Below are positions 7,610 to 15,333 of a DNA stretch of 33,348 nucleotides, one piece after another. A program made the translations under genes and the position numbers. Origin of the DNA: JAWWBG01 sp033721095 (lineage in GTDB: Bacteria; Actinomycetota; Nitriliruptoria; Nitriliruptorales; Nitriliruptoraceae); the NCBI GenBank assembly GCA_033721095.1, contig JAWWBG010000003.1, forward strand, positions 1 to 33,348, in the 5' to 3' direction. The stretch's first letter is position 1. Each line of letters begins with the position of its first letter. The notes under the pieces are model-generated. The model made no database searches and was not told the DNA's origin. It saw nothing but the letters and a program-made list of their open reading frames with translations.

Positions 7610-8808
7610 GCGACGTATCGGCGTTCGAGGCGGGCAGCGGCCGCGGGGGTCAGCAGGTCGGCGAACGCGGACACGGGCGCAACGCCGGCCTCAACGAGGC
7701 TGGCAACGATCCACGCGCGGTTCACGGCGCTGTCGAAGCAGCCCACGACGGCGCGTGCGTTCGACTCGGTGACGTGGCCGTCGGCGATCAGCGCGAGCAC
7801 GGCCCGGCGCCGGATCCACGTCGCCTGCAGGTGACCGAGGACGCTCGCCTGCTCCCGCGGGGACAGGGCCACGAACTCGGCAAGGGCGGCGCGAAGAACG
7901 CGAAGCTGTTCGATCGGCCGCTCCGCCGCTCGGAGTCGCTCCCCGAGGTCCGTTCGCGGCACCGCGACTCGTTCGACGTCGAGCTCCGCTGCGGTGAACC
8001 ACGACTGCTCCACACTCGGTGGCGTTGGGGACGACGGGCTGGCGTGGCGTCGTTCCTCCGGGGTCTGTAGGGGCGGGAACGAGAAGAGGTCTGAGTCGGC
8101 ACCGCTGGCGCGCCATGCGGTCATCTCCGGCAAGCCCGTTCGGTATTCGCTGACGGGGGTCGGCTGGACCTGAGGTTCCGGCGGAGAGCGCGGTCCGTCC
8201 GGTGGCTCGACTGGTGCGATCGCGACGGTGCTGTCCTCAGCGGGCGAGGGAGCGGCTGACGTCGGCTCCATCTCCGCGGCGTCGGCGGCTGCCTGCCCGT
8301 CCAGGTCGTGCTGCCCGTCGCGGTTCCCGAGGGCGAGACCGTCGTCGGTGTCGAGTGCTTGTTCGACGTCGCCTGCCGAGGGTGGGGGCAGCGTCTCCGA
8401 CAGGTTCACGTCGCCCAGTTCGACGCCGGCGTCCGCGAGCACCTCGTCGGCGCTGCCGAGCACACGGGCTGCCGCGCGTCGTTGCCACTCGGGATCGCGA
8501 ACCGAGGACCGCAGGCCCTCGACGTCGTCCCGATCCATGTTGCCGACCATCTCGATCACGGCGCGCAACTGCGCTGGCGACAGGTCGACGTCGGCGTCCT
8601 GTTCGATTCGCTCGACGAGGTGGGGTGCGGCTCGCTGGGCGACGTCGACGGCCAGCTGGCGGCGCTGCGCTGGTTCCAGGCGCCGCAGAGCCTGGGTGAG
8701 CTGGACGGCGACGCGCGCCCGTCCACCCACGCCCCGGGTCTCGCGGAACTCGGCCAGCAGGTCGAGGACATCCTCGATGGCGTCGGCTCCATGCGCAGCG
8801 TCGGCCAC
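7606..8808 (-). CDS. Uncharacterised 400-residue protein encoded with flotillin
   Basis: No family is recognised. Three parts are visible: an N-terminal helical domain (about 1-130) rich in Leu, Arg and Ala; a Pro/Ser/Asp-rich probably disordered linker (about 130-265); and a C-terminal helical domain (about 275-400) whose short amphipathic helices (RVLRAALAEFVALSPREQASVLGHL and on) resemble HEAT/TPR-like scaffolds. There is no signal peptide or membrane helix, so it is probably cytoplasmic. The GTG start lies 3 bases after the flotillin stop codon, and the gene overlaps the DUF4126 start, so it is certainly in the same operon. An adaptor for the flotillin assembly is a reasonable but untested inference. 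Confidence 0.75.
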   Translation of the reverse strand: MADAAHGADAIEDVLDLLAEFRETRGVGGRARVAVQLTQALRRLEPAQRRQLAVDVAQRAAPHLVERIEQDADVDLSPAQLRAVIEMVGNMDRDDVEGLRSSVRDPEWQRRAAARVLGSADEVLADAGVELGDVNLSETLPPPSAGDVEQALDTDDGLALGNRDGQHDLDGQAAADAAEMEPTSAAPSPAEDSTVAIAPVEPPDGPRSPPEPQVQPTPVSEYRTGLPEMTAWRASGADSDLFSFPPLQTPEERRHASPSSPTPPSVEQSWFTAAELDVERVAVPRTDLGERLRAAERPIEQLRVLRAALAEFVALSPREQASVLGHLQATWIRRRAVLALIADGHVTESNARAVVGCFDSAVNRAWIVASLVEAGVAPVSAFADLLTPAAAARLERRYVA

Positions 8809-8811
8809 GTT

Positions 8812-10293
8812 CTACTCGCCGTCCGTCACTTCCTCGACGTCGGACACCTCGGTACCCGTCGCCTTGGCCAGAGCACCCCGCAACAGGTCGGCGAGGTCAA
8901 TGCCTGCCAGGTCCTTGACGACGGGCACGGTCGTGGTCAGCACCTCGGTCACGTCGCGGGTGAGCTTTGCCGCGCCGGTGCCGCCGGCGCCGTTCCCGTT
9001 GCTGATGATCGTGGTCTTCCCGGCCCGCGACAGCGGCTCGGACGCGGCCGCGATCACGTCCGGGAGGACCTTGAGCGCCTCGATCGACAAGCCGGCTTCC
9101 GTGTACTGGCGCAGCGCCTCGGCCAGCTTCTGCCGGGCAAGCGCTTCCGCCTCGCCCTTGGCCTGGATGGCTTCGGCTTCGGCCAGGCCGACGTCGCGAG
9201 CACGTTTGGCGTCGGCAGCGGCCTCCAGTTCGACGGCCTGGGCGGCCTTCGCGCGCTGGATGCGTTCGGCCTCGGCCTCCTGCTCGGAGCGGTACAGCGC
9301 CGCCGACGCGGCCTGCTCGGCAGAGAAGCGCTGCGCTTCCGCCTTGCGCTCCTCGGCGAACTTCTCGGCCTCGGCGCGCTCGCGGACGGTCGCGTCGAGC
9401 TCCTTGCGCTGCCGTTCGGCTTCGCGCTGGGCGATCTCGATGTCCTGGAGCTTGGCCTCGATCTCACCTGCCTTGGTGGCCTTGGCCTGGGCGACGTCGA
9501 CCTCCTCCTTGATCGCTGCCCGCTTGAGCGACAGGCCCTTGTCGGCCTCGGCGATGCTCTCCTCGACGGTGATCCGGCGTTCCTCCTTCTCGAGGCGCGC
9601 CTGCTCCTCCTGGAGGGTGGCGTCGCGGTCGTTGTCGGCCTGGGCAATCCGCGCGTCGCGCCGAGCGCGTTCGATCTCGGGCACGCCGAGCGCGTCCAGG
9701 TAGCCGTTGTCGTCGGTGATGGACTCGAACACGAACGACAGGAACACGTAGCCCAGGTCCTGGAGTTCGGCCGCGGCCTTGGCCTTGAGGTCCTCGGTGA
9801 ACTTGGCCTGGTCGGTGTACAGCTCGACGACCGACAGGCCCGCGACGATCGTGCGGAGGTGGCCGGCCACGACCTTGGTGAGGGCGTCACGGATGGCGTT
9901 GACCTCGAGGCCCAGGAAGTTGGACGCAGCCGTACGCACGCTCGGGAAGCCCTCGGCGCGCTCGTTCGGCGTCACCGGGACCTTGACGGTTGCCGTCCCG
10001 TTGACGTTGATCGGCGTGCGGGCGTCGCCGGCGAGGACACCGAGCAGCTGCACGTCGAGCTGCATCGCGTGCAGCGGGAACTTCTCGGCCTCCTCGATGA
10101 ACGGCACGACGAACGTGCCTCCACCGACGATGACGCGGAAGCCGTCCTTGTCCTTCTTGGCTCGCCGTCCGTAGACGACCAGGGCTTCGTCGGGCCCGAT
10201 GCGCCGGTACCGGCGGCGGTCGATGAGCCACAGGACGAGGAAGAGGAAGAGGACCGCGAGCACGGTTCCGGCAAAGTTGAGGATCGTGTCCAT
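8812..10293 (-). CDS. Flotillin-like SPFH domain protein
   Basis: Flotillins form large oligomers on the membrane that organise functional microdomains. The 493-residue protein has an N-terminal membrane helix (about 5-24), an SPFH/band-7 domain (IGPDEALVVYGRR through the GGGTFVVPFIEEAEKFPLHAMQLDV strand, to about 190), and a long Glu/Ala/Lys-rich coiled coil (about 210-400) with EA-repeat character, ending in a tail with a Gly/Asn-rich stretch. Length and order match the YuaG/FloT type. The ATG has AGGAG close upstream. No NfeD partner is encoded nearby, unlike many bacterial flotillin loci; the partners here are a novel protein, a DUF4126 protein and a lipoprotein. Confidence 0.92.
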   Translation of the reverse strand: MDTILNFAGTVLAVLFLFLVLWLIDRRRYRRIGPDEALVVYGRRAKKDKDGFRVIVGGGTFVVPFIEEAEKFPLHAMQLDVQLLGVLAGDARTPINVNGTATVKVPVTPNERAEGFPSVRTAASNFLGLEVNAIRDALTKVVAGHLRTIVAGLSVVELYTDQAKFTEDLKAKAAAELQDLGYVFLSFVFESITDDNGYLDALGVPEIERARRDARIAQADNDRDATLQEEQARLEKEERRITVEESIAEADKGLSLKRAAIKEEVDVAQAKATKAGEIEAKLQDIEIAQREAERQRKELDATVRERAEAEKFAEERKAEAQRFSAEQAASAALYRSEQEAEAERIQRAKAAQAVELEAAADAKRARDVGLAEAEAIQAKGEAEALARQKLAEALRQYTEAGLSIEALKVLPDVIAAASEPLSRAGKTTIISNGNGAGGTGAAKLTRDVTEVLTTTVPVVKDLAGIDLADLLRGALAKATGTEVSDVEEVTDGE

Positions 10294-10348
10294 GAGGCTC
10301 CTGACTGCGCCCGGACGGCCACCTAGCGGCCCGGTCTCAAACTACCGG

Positions 10349-10371
10349 GCGCCCACCACCCATGGTGGCGC
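10349..10371 (-). terminator. Possible terminator between the HAD gene and the flotillin operon
   Basis: GCGCC (10349-10353) and ACCA (10355-10358) pair with TGGTGGCGC (10363-10371) around a 4-base loop with one bulge. It lies just beyond the HAD stop codon, in the 110-base gap before flotillin, and suggests the HAD gene is a separate unit. Confidence 0.4.
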
Positions 10372-10403
10372 AAATGTGGGCGTGGCGTCCGGGCGGAGGA
10401 GGC

Positions 10404-11276
10404 TCAGAGATGGGCCAGCGCCCGCAGGCTGACCGCGGCACCGTCGTCGGCCACCGCGGGAGCCACAAGGTGCGCCGCTGCCCGCACGTCGGGGTGTGCC
10501 TGGCCCATGGCGATGGCCGTTCCCGCGCGCAGCAGCATGGAGATGTCGTTGTGTGCATCCCCGATCGCAGCGGTGCCCGACAGGTCTGTCCCGGCATGCT
10601 CGGCGGCCACCGCGAGTGCCGCTCCCTTGTTGGCTGCCGGGTGCGTCACGTTGATGTAGCTGATCCCGGGGGTGACGGGGGAGTGGGCGGATCCCGCGCC
10701 CAGGCCGTGGGCGGCCACGGCGGCGCTGACAGCGTCGGCCAGCTCGAGATCATCGAACACGGCGAACGTCGCCTTCAACGGCACGTCCGAGAGGTCCGTG
10801 GCCGCTGCGAGGACGCCCAGTGGTTCTCGACCCAGGAGCTGCCAGTGTGGCAGGGCGCGCTCGTCGTCCCGCGTGACGAGGTACCCATCGTCCACGTAGA
10901 TCTCCGCGTAGGCGCCGAGCTCGTTGCCGATCGCGAGGACGGTCTCGAGCTGTTCGGTCGTCAGTGGCCACGCGTCGAGCCGCTGTCCGTTCCGGCGAAC
11001 CTCGGCGCCATTGTGGAGGACGTGAGGTCCGGTCGATCCGATCGCGCGGGCAACCGGTTCGGCCGACAGCCGCATCCGACCGGTTGCGACGCCCACGAGC
11101 ACCCCCGCTGCCTGCGCTTCACGGACAGCGGCACACACGTCGGCATTGGGCGTGTTGTCGTTGCCCACCAGCGTTCCGTCGACGTCGGCCACGCAGTAGG
11201 CGACCGACGACGGCGACCACTCGTCGAACCGTCCGCCGGGAACCAGCCCGGGCGGCACCTGCATCGTGGCCACCAT
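10404..11276 (-). CDS. HAD superfamily (Cof-type, IIB) phosphatase
   Basis: A predicted cytoplasmic phosphatase acting on sugar phosphates or nucleotides; the substrate cannot be named. The 290-residue protein has all four HAD motifs: DVDGTLVGNDNTP (motif I, nucleophile and general acid Asp at about 31 and 33), ATGR (motif II Thr), the conserved Lys in HPAANKGAAL, and IGDAHNDISML (motif IV). A large cap domain between motifs II and III is typical of the Cof subfamily. It starts at ATG 11276; a second in-frame ATG (11264) would remove only four residues. It is transcribed divergently from the DUF523 gene with 53 bases between starts. Confidence 0.88.
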   Translation of the reverse strand: MVATMQVPPGLVPGGRFDEWSPSSVAYCVADVDGTLVGNDNTPNADVCAAVREAQAAGVLVGVATGRMRLSAEPVARAIGSTGPHVLHNGAEVRRNGQRLDAWPLTTEQLETVLAIGNELGAYAEIYVDDGYLVTRDDERALPHWQLLGREPLGVLAAATDLSDVPLKATFAVFDDLELADAVSAAVAAHGLGAGSAHSPVTPGISYINVTHPAANKGAALAVAAEHAGTDLSGTAAIGDAHNDISMLLRAGTAIAMGQAHPDVRAAAHLVAPAVADDGAAVSLRALAHL

Positions 11277-11290
11277 CGTCGGGGGTCATC

Positions 11291-11307
11291 ACGGTACGAC
11301 CTAGTGT
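11291..11307. promoter_or_regulatory. Back-to-back -10 boxes of divergent genes
   Basis: TAGTGT on the plus strand (11302-11307) faces the DUF523 gene and TACCGT on the minus strand (11296-11291) faces the HAD gene. Both fit TANNNT, and being only 5 bases apart they would compete for polymerase. No clear -35 boxes are seen. Confidence 0.35.
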
Positions 11308-11329
11308 TGGTTCCGACGGGAGCAGCCAC

Positions 11330-11791
11330 GTGCCAAGCCAACGGGTCCTGATGAGTGCCTGCCTGGCTGGGCGTGCCTGCACGCACCGCGGTGGCGACAA
11401 TGCCGTGGAGGACCTGCTCCCGCTGGCCGCGGAAGCCGTGCTGGTCTGTCCCGAGGTCGAGGGCGGACTTGGAACGCCGCGGCCCGCGGCCGAGATCGTT
11501 GGTGGCGATGGCCACGACGTGCTGGACGGCCGCGCTCGTGTGCTCACCGTCGACGGCGAGGACGTCACCGATCAGTTCGTGCGCGGGGCCGAGGTTGCCG
11601 TCGCGGCCGCGCGGGCGGCAGGCGTGGCGCAGGCGATCCTCAAGTCCCGCAGCCCGTCCTGCGGGTGCGGCGGCACCTACGACGGCACATTCACGCACAC
11701 GCTCGTGACCGGCGATGGCGTGGCCGCGGCGGCCCTGCGCCGTGCGGGCATCGAGGTTCGAACCGAGGAGGACCACCATGACGGATCCTGA
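11330..11791 (+). CDS. DUF523 / TudS-type desulfurase homologue
   Basis: DUF523 proteins include TudS, a [4Fe-4S] enzyme that removes sulfur from thiouracil, and the related domain of RudS, which removes sulfur from 4-thiouridine in tRNA. The 153-residue protein has the family motifs and candidate cluster cysteines: SACLAGRACTHRGGDN (Cys11), VCPEVEGGLGTPRPAAEI (Cys40) and KSRSPSCGCGG (Cys111). Only this domain is present; the DUF1722 part of RudS is absent. GTG 11330 has GGGAG 7 bases upstream; ATG 11351 would leave only two residues ahead of Cys11. It overlaps the DUF6457 gene by 14 bases, and thiI lies just beyond on the opposite strand. The substrate is an inference. Confidence 0.85.
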   Translation: MPSQRVLMSACLAGRACTHRGGDNAVEDLLPLAAEAVLVCPEVEGGLGTPRPAAEIVGGDGHDVLDGRARVLTVDGEDVTDQFVRGAEVAVAAARAAGVAQAILKSRSPSCGCGGTYDGTFTHTLVTGDGVAAAALRRAGIEVRTEEDHHDGS

Positions 11792-12008
11792 CGCCTGGCC
11801 CCAGCGTGCCGCCGACGCCTTGGGTCTCGCCGCACTCACGGACGACGAGATCGAGGTGGTGCTCGATCTCGCCCGGGACGTGGCGCACGGCACCGAACGC
11901 CGATTCGCACCGCTGACAACCTTCCTTGCTGGCTTGGCCGTCGGCAGGTCGGAAACCGACACCCTGGAGGAGGTCGCGGCCACGATCGCCGGACTCCTTG
12001 CCGACTGA
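11778..12008 (+). CDS. DUF6457 small protein
   Basis: A 76-residue protein with the DUF6457 pattern: a short acidic lead, DDEIEVVLDLARDVAHGTERRFAPLTTFLAGLAVGR, then a helical tail. It is likely a small helical cytoplasmic protein. In actinobacteria this domain also occurs fused to or beside molybdenum-cofactor enzymes, but no such gene is present here, so no role is assigned. The ATG follows a strong GAGGAGGA site located inside the DUF523 gene, and the two coding regions overlap by 14 bases. Its TGA directly abuts the thiI stop codon, forming TGATCA. Confidence 0.82.
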   Translation: MTDPDAWPQRAADALGLAALTDDEIEVVLDLARDVAHGTERRFAPLTTFLAGLAVGRSETDTLEEVAATIAGLLAD

Positions 12009-13364
12009 TCAGCGCGGCATGGGCTCCAGCACGGGCTGACGCCTCGGTGCGAGGACGGCCACCCGGCGTCCGGCTGCATGCGCGGCCGATGCCAGCTCGA
12101 TGGCCTGTTTGCCGACGAACACCGCCGGGCCGTCACTGCTGTCGTCGCGAGTGCCCCGCACGATCGGGACGCCCTCCCACGGCTCGGTGAGGACCGGGAC
12201 CAGTGGTGCGCCGGGTCGCCAATGGGCGAGCGAGATGACCTCGCGATCGGCAAGTGCGTCGGCGACGAGGTCGCGTGGGAGCCCCGCGTGTGCTCGTGCC
12301 AGCGTCTCGGGTCGTGCGGCGACGGCCACGGGCCCGTCGGAGAGGTCGCAGACCTCCTTGGCGCGAGCCGAGAGGGTCTCGGTCCCGATGCGTCGCGACC
12401 AGTCGATGATTTCCTGCTTGGTGAGCCCGGCGAGGGGACGCAGGACCGTGCGGGTCACCATGCGATCGATCTGCGCCAGGTGTGCCATGGTCTGGCTGGA
12501 CACCTGCCCGACGGACTCGCCTGTCACCAACGCCGCGATCCCGAGCTCGTCCGCCAGCTCGTCGGCCGCGGCGAACATGAGCTGCTTGAGGACGATCTGG
12601 CGGAGGCGCGGCGGCGTGCTCGCGAACAACTGCGACTTGACCGGTTGGAACTCGACCTTCCAGACTGCCGGCGAGCTGCCGTGGCCCCAGCGTGACCAGA
12701 GGTCCTTGGCCACGAGCAGCGCATGGTCGCTGGCTGCGCACTCCAACGTGAAGTGCACGAAGTCGACGGGCGCGCCGCGCCGCATCATCATCCAGGCGGC
12801 GACTGGCGAGTCGAATCCACCGGAAAGGAGCGCGAGGATGGGTTCCTGGGTGCCCAGCGGAAGGCCGGCAGGTCCGGGCCAGGTGCGGTCGACAACCCAC
12901 GCCTCCCGGCCGTAGACCTCGACACGCACCTCCACGTCGGGCTCGTCCAGATCCACGCCGGCCGAGTCACCGAGCAGGGCCGCCCCGATGGCGCGCGTCG
13001 CGTCCGGCGAGCGCCAGTCGTGCTGGCCGCGGCGTTGGAGCCGCACGGCGAAGGTCCGGTTCCGGACCAGGGGTCGTGCAATCGCCGAAGTCTCGTCACG
13101 CAACGTGTCGAGACTGGCGGCAGAGACGCGAGTCCCACGGTCGACGCGCTGGACGCCCATGACGGTCGCGAGGCGCTCGGCAGTGGCGTCCGGGTCGGCC
13201 GTCTGCACGACGATGACGCGACCACGGTCCTCGACCGTGACCTCCTCGTCGCCGACGGCGCGTCGCATGTGGTCGAGCAGGACACGGCGGAACCACCGAC
13301 TGGTCCGGCGAGACTTCGTGTGGATCTCGCCGGACAGCGTCACGAGCAGGCTGCGCTCGGCCAT
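12009..13364 (-). CDS. thiI: tRNA 4-thiouridine synthase ThiI, with altered C-terminus
   Basis: ThiI adenylates U8 of tRNA and transfers sulfur to give 4-thiouridine, and can supply sulfur for thiazole synthesis. The protein is about 450 residues: an N-terminal ferredoxin-like and THUMP region (about 1-165), the PP-loop LALLSGGFDSPVAAWMMMRRG (SGGFDS at 181-186), the GESVGQVSSQT helix, and KEVCDLSDGP, whose Cys338 matches the catalytic cysteine of the core. After it come about 80 residues that end with a pattern like a rhodanese active-site helix but without cysteine. Short ThiI forms lack this tail and long forms have a working rhodanese. Assignment of the core is secure; the tail's role is unknown. 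Confidence 0.92.
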   Translation of the reverse strand: MAERSLLVTLSGEIHTKSRRTSRWFRRVLLDHMRRAVGDEEVTVEDRGRVIVVQTADPDATAERLATVMGVQRVDRGTRVSAASLDTLRDETSAIARPLVRNRTFAVRLQRRGQHDWRSPDATRAIGAALLGDSAGVDLDEPDVEVRVEVYGREAWVVDRTWPGPAGLPLGTQEPILALLSGGFDSPVAAWMMMRRGAPVDFVHFTLECAASDHALLVAKDLWSRWGHGSSPAVWKVEFQPVKSQLFASTPPRLRQIVLKQLMFAAADELADELGIAALVTGESVGQVSSQTMAHLAQIDRMVTRTVLRPLAGLTKQEIIDWSRRIGTETLSARAKEVCDLSDGPVAVAARPETLARAHAGLPRDLVADALADREVISLAHWRPGAPLVPVLTEPWEGVPIVRGTRDDSSDGPAVFVGKQAIELASAAHAAGRRVAVLAPRRQPVLEPMPR

Positions 13365-13457
13365 GGCCGTCCGGTGGGGGATTGGGAACAGGGTACGGCG
13401 TCCAGCACCTGCTCGATGGGCGTTACCGTTCGTGCCGCCGAGCCCGGGACGAGCCCC

Positions 13458-14402
13458 ATGGGATGGACAGAAGCGGACATTCCCGACCAGTCAGGACGAG
13501 TGGCGGTGATCACCGGAGCAAACGGTGGGCTCGGTCTGTGGACGGCACGGGGGCTGGCCCGAGCCGGTGCCCACGTCGTGATGGCGGTGCGAAACCTCGA
13601 GAAGGCCGACCGGGCGCGCACATGGCTCCTCGACAAGGTCCCGGGGGCCTCACTGGAGGTCGTCGAGCTCGACCTGGCGTCGCTGGCGTCGGTTCGCAAG
13701 GCAGCCGACGGGATCGTCGCAGCGCACGCCGTCATCGACATCCTCGTCAACAACGCTGGCCTGATGGCGATCAGCGAACAGCAGACCGCCGATGGCTTCG
13801 AGATGCAGTTCGGAACCAATCACCTGGGGCATTTCGCGTTGACCGCGCACCTGCTCGGCTCGATCCTGCGCGCCCCGGCCGCACGTGTCGTCACTGTCAG
13901 CAGCGTTGCCCATCACTTTGGCCTGCCCGTGAATCCACGCAACCCGCACCTGCATGGCAACTACGGGCCCTGGCGCGCGTACGGGCAGTCGAAGCTGGCG
14001 AACTTCCACTTCGGACTCGGACTCGACAAGCGTTTCCGTGCTGCTGGGGTCGCCGCCGCGAGCCTCGTCGCCCACCCGGGCTACACCAGGACCGACCTCT
14101 ACGAGGTCAGCGCCACGCACGGACGCGGACCGACGCAGCGTGCCGCCAGGCGGATCGTCGAGTCTGCCGGCACGTCGGTGCGTGACGGCGCTCGACCGCA
14201 GCTGCGTGCGGCCACGGACCCGGCGGCGCGGGGAGGCGAGTTCTGGGGACCTCGCTTCATGATGGCAGGGCCACCGGTTCGCCTCCCGATCCTTCGCCGC
14301 TGGCGGATGGACCGGATCATCGACAGCCTCTGGCGCGTCTCTGAACGCGAGACGGGCGTGGTCCTCGATGTCGGAGCGGTCGCCCGGAGCCTCAACGGCT
14401 GA
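13458..14402 (+). CDS. Short-chain dehydrogenase, retinol/protochlorophyllide-reductase-like
   Basis: A 314-residue NAD(P)-dependent SDR. It has the cofactor motif VAVITGANGGLGLWTARGLARAG (about 15-37), an NLEKA segment suggesting NADP preference, LDLAS, the structural ILVNNAGLM, the catalytic Ser in VVTVSSVAHH, and YGQSK supplying Tyr and Lys. The insert after the Ser strand and the FQTNHLGHF-like FGTNHLGHF are typical of the retinol dehydrogenase/POR-like subgroup found in many actinobacterial genomes; the substrate is unknown. ATG 13458 is chosen because it lies about 15 residues before the cofactor motif; an upstream ATG at 13416 would add 14 residues. Its TGA abuts the stop of the converging gene as TGATCA. 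Confidence 0.85.
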   Translation: MGWTEADIPDQSGRVAVITGANGGLGLWTARGLARAGAHVVMAVRNLEKADRARTWLLDKVPGASLEVVELDLASLASVRKAADGIVAAHAVIDILVNNAGLMAISEQQTADGFEMQFGTNHLGHFALTAHLLGSILRAPAARVVTVSSVAHHFGLPVNPRNPHLHGNYGPWRAYGQSKLANFHFGLGLDKRFRAAGVAAASLVAHPGYTRTDLYEVSATHGRGPTQRAARRIVESAGTSVRDGARPQLRAATDPAARGGEFWGPRFMMAGPPVRLPILRRWRMDRIIDSLWRVSERETGVVLDVGAVARSLNG

Positions 14403-15281
14403 TCAGGCGTCAGCAGCCGCCCGGTTGGACTGGATCCGGTCGGCGAGCTGTCCAGCCTCGCCGAAGAGCAGTGGTCGCCACTCCTCCAGGAGCGCGGTCG
14501 CGTCGTGGTCGTCGGGATGGAAGCCATGCCGGTTGTAGTCGCGGATGCGCCGAATGACGTCGCGCCGAAGCCACGGGCTCGCGGGAAGGCGGGCGAGCCC
14601 GCGCAACATGCGCAGCGGTCGTCGGTACGTGCCGCCGTCTGCGACGACACCGATCGTGGTCCAGCCGATGGCGACGGCAAGGAAGATTGCCGTGGTCAGG
14701 TTCATGATCGCCGCTCGCAGTCGCTCGTTGCCGACGGCCGTCGCGTAGACGTCGAAGGCGACGGCCTTGTGCTCTGACTCCTCGAAGGCGTGCCACAACA
14801 GCAGGGAGCGAATCTCCTCGTCCGTGATCTTCCCGCGCGCTTCCGGGTCACCGAGCAGGACCTCCGCCAGGGTCGCCGTGTAGTGCTCGAGGGCTGCCGT
14901 CACGGCCAGCTGCCAGGACCGGGGAGTGGTCGCCGAGACCAACCCGAGGAGCCATCGGGTGAACGTGTCGACGCCGCGCGTGCGGAAGCCCAGCTCGGCA
15001 AGGCGGGCGTTGAAGGCCTCGTGCTCTCGGCTGTGGAGCGCCTCCTGGCCGATGAAGCCGCTGACCTGGCGCTTGAGCTCCGGATCGGTGATCCGGGAGC
15101 GGTAGGCCTTCACGGACTCGACGAAGAAGTCCTCGCCCTCGGGGAACAGGGCGGAGAGGGTCGCGACGACGTGGCTCATGATGGGGTCGCCCGCGGCGAA
15201 GTACTTGTCCGTCGTTCGCTCGGGCTCGAACCCGATTCGTCGGGCCTTGATCTCCCGCTGGGGAATGGCGGTCGCGCTCAC
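14403..15281 (-). CDS. Ferritin-like predicted metal-dependent hydrolase (PF10118 type)
   Basis: The 292-residue protein matches the family annotated as predicted metal-dependent hydrolases, which have a ferritin-like di-metal four-helix core and an unknown reaction. Visible metal-ligand candidates are the Glu in FPEGEDFFVES, the EALHSREH motif, the Glu-His in ALEHYTATLAE, and HAFEESEHKAVAFDVY. A hydrophobic stretch (AIFLAVAIGWTTIGVVA) follows and may lie on a membrane. The start is GTG 15281, with GAGGAGGG 3 bases upstream. A TACACT -10 box (15305-15300) lies inside a near-palindrome. The duplicated 3' half of tRNA-Val sits just upstream in the same orientation, so read-through from the tRNA would place it in this gene's leader. 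Confidence 0.82.
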   Translation of the reverse strand: MSATAIPQREIKARRIGFEPERTTDKYFAAGDPIMSHVVATLSALFPEGEDFFVESVKAYRSRITDPELKRQVSGFIGQEALHSREHEAFNARLAELGFRTRGVDTFTRWLLGLVSATTPRSWQLAVTAALEHYTATLAEVLLGDPEARGKITDEEIRSLLLWHAFEESEHKAVAFDVYATAVGNERLRAAIMNLTTAIFLAVAIGWTTIGVVADGGTYRRPLRMLRGLARLPASPWLRRDVIRRIRDYNRHGFHPDDHDATALLEEWRPLLFGEAGQLADRIQSNRAAADA

Positions 15282-15299
15282 GGGCCCTCCTCACGATTC

Positions 15300-15316
15300 A
15301 GTGTACGTATGTGCAC
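15300..15316 (-). promoter_or_regulatory. Promoter with near-palindromic operator for the ferritin-like gene
   Basis: On the minus strand TACACT (15305-15300) is a plausible -10 box. It overlaps GTGTACGTATGTGCAC (15301-15316), a 16-base near-palindrome with two mismatched pairs, of the kind bound by TetR-type regulators. No such regulator gene is nearby. Confidence 0.35.
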
Positions 15317-15333
15317 CATGCAAGTGGGATTTC

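Noticed and set aside
9100..9660. Repetitive-looking stretch, considered as a DNA repeat array
   Set aside because: The repetition comes from Glu/Ala/Lys codons of the flotillin coiled coil and has no fixed unit or spacer, so it is neither CRISPR nor a satellite.
8308..10326. Open reading frame of about 672 codons opposite the flotillin operon
   Set aside because: Its Leu/Gly/Arg-rich composition is the reverse-strand image of the Glu/Ala-rich coiled coil; the minus-strand genes have clear family motifs and overlaps.
11778..13364. DUF6457 considered as evidence of a molybdenum-cofactor locus
   Set aside because: No MobA, MoeA or other Mo-cofactor gene is present in the window.
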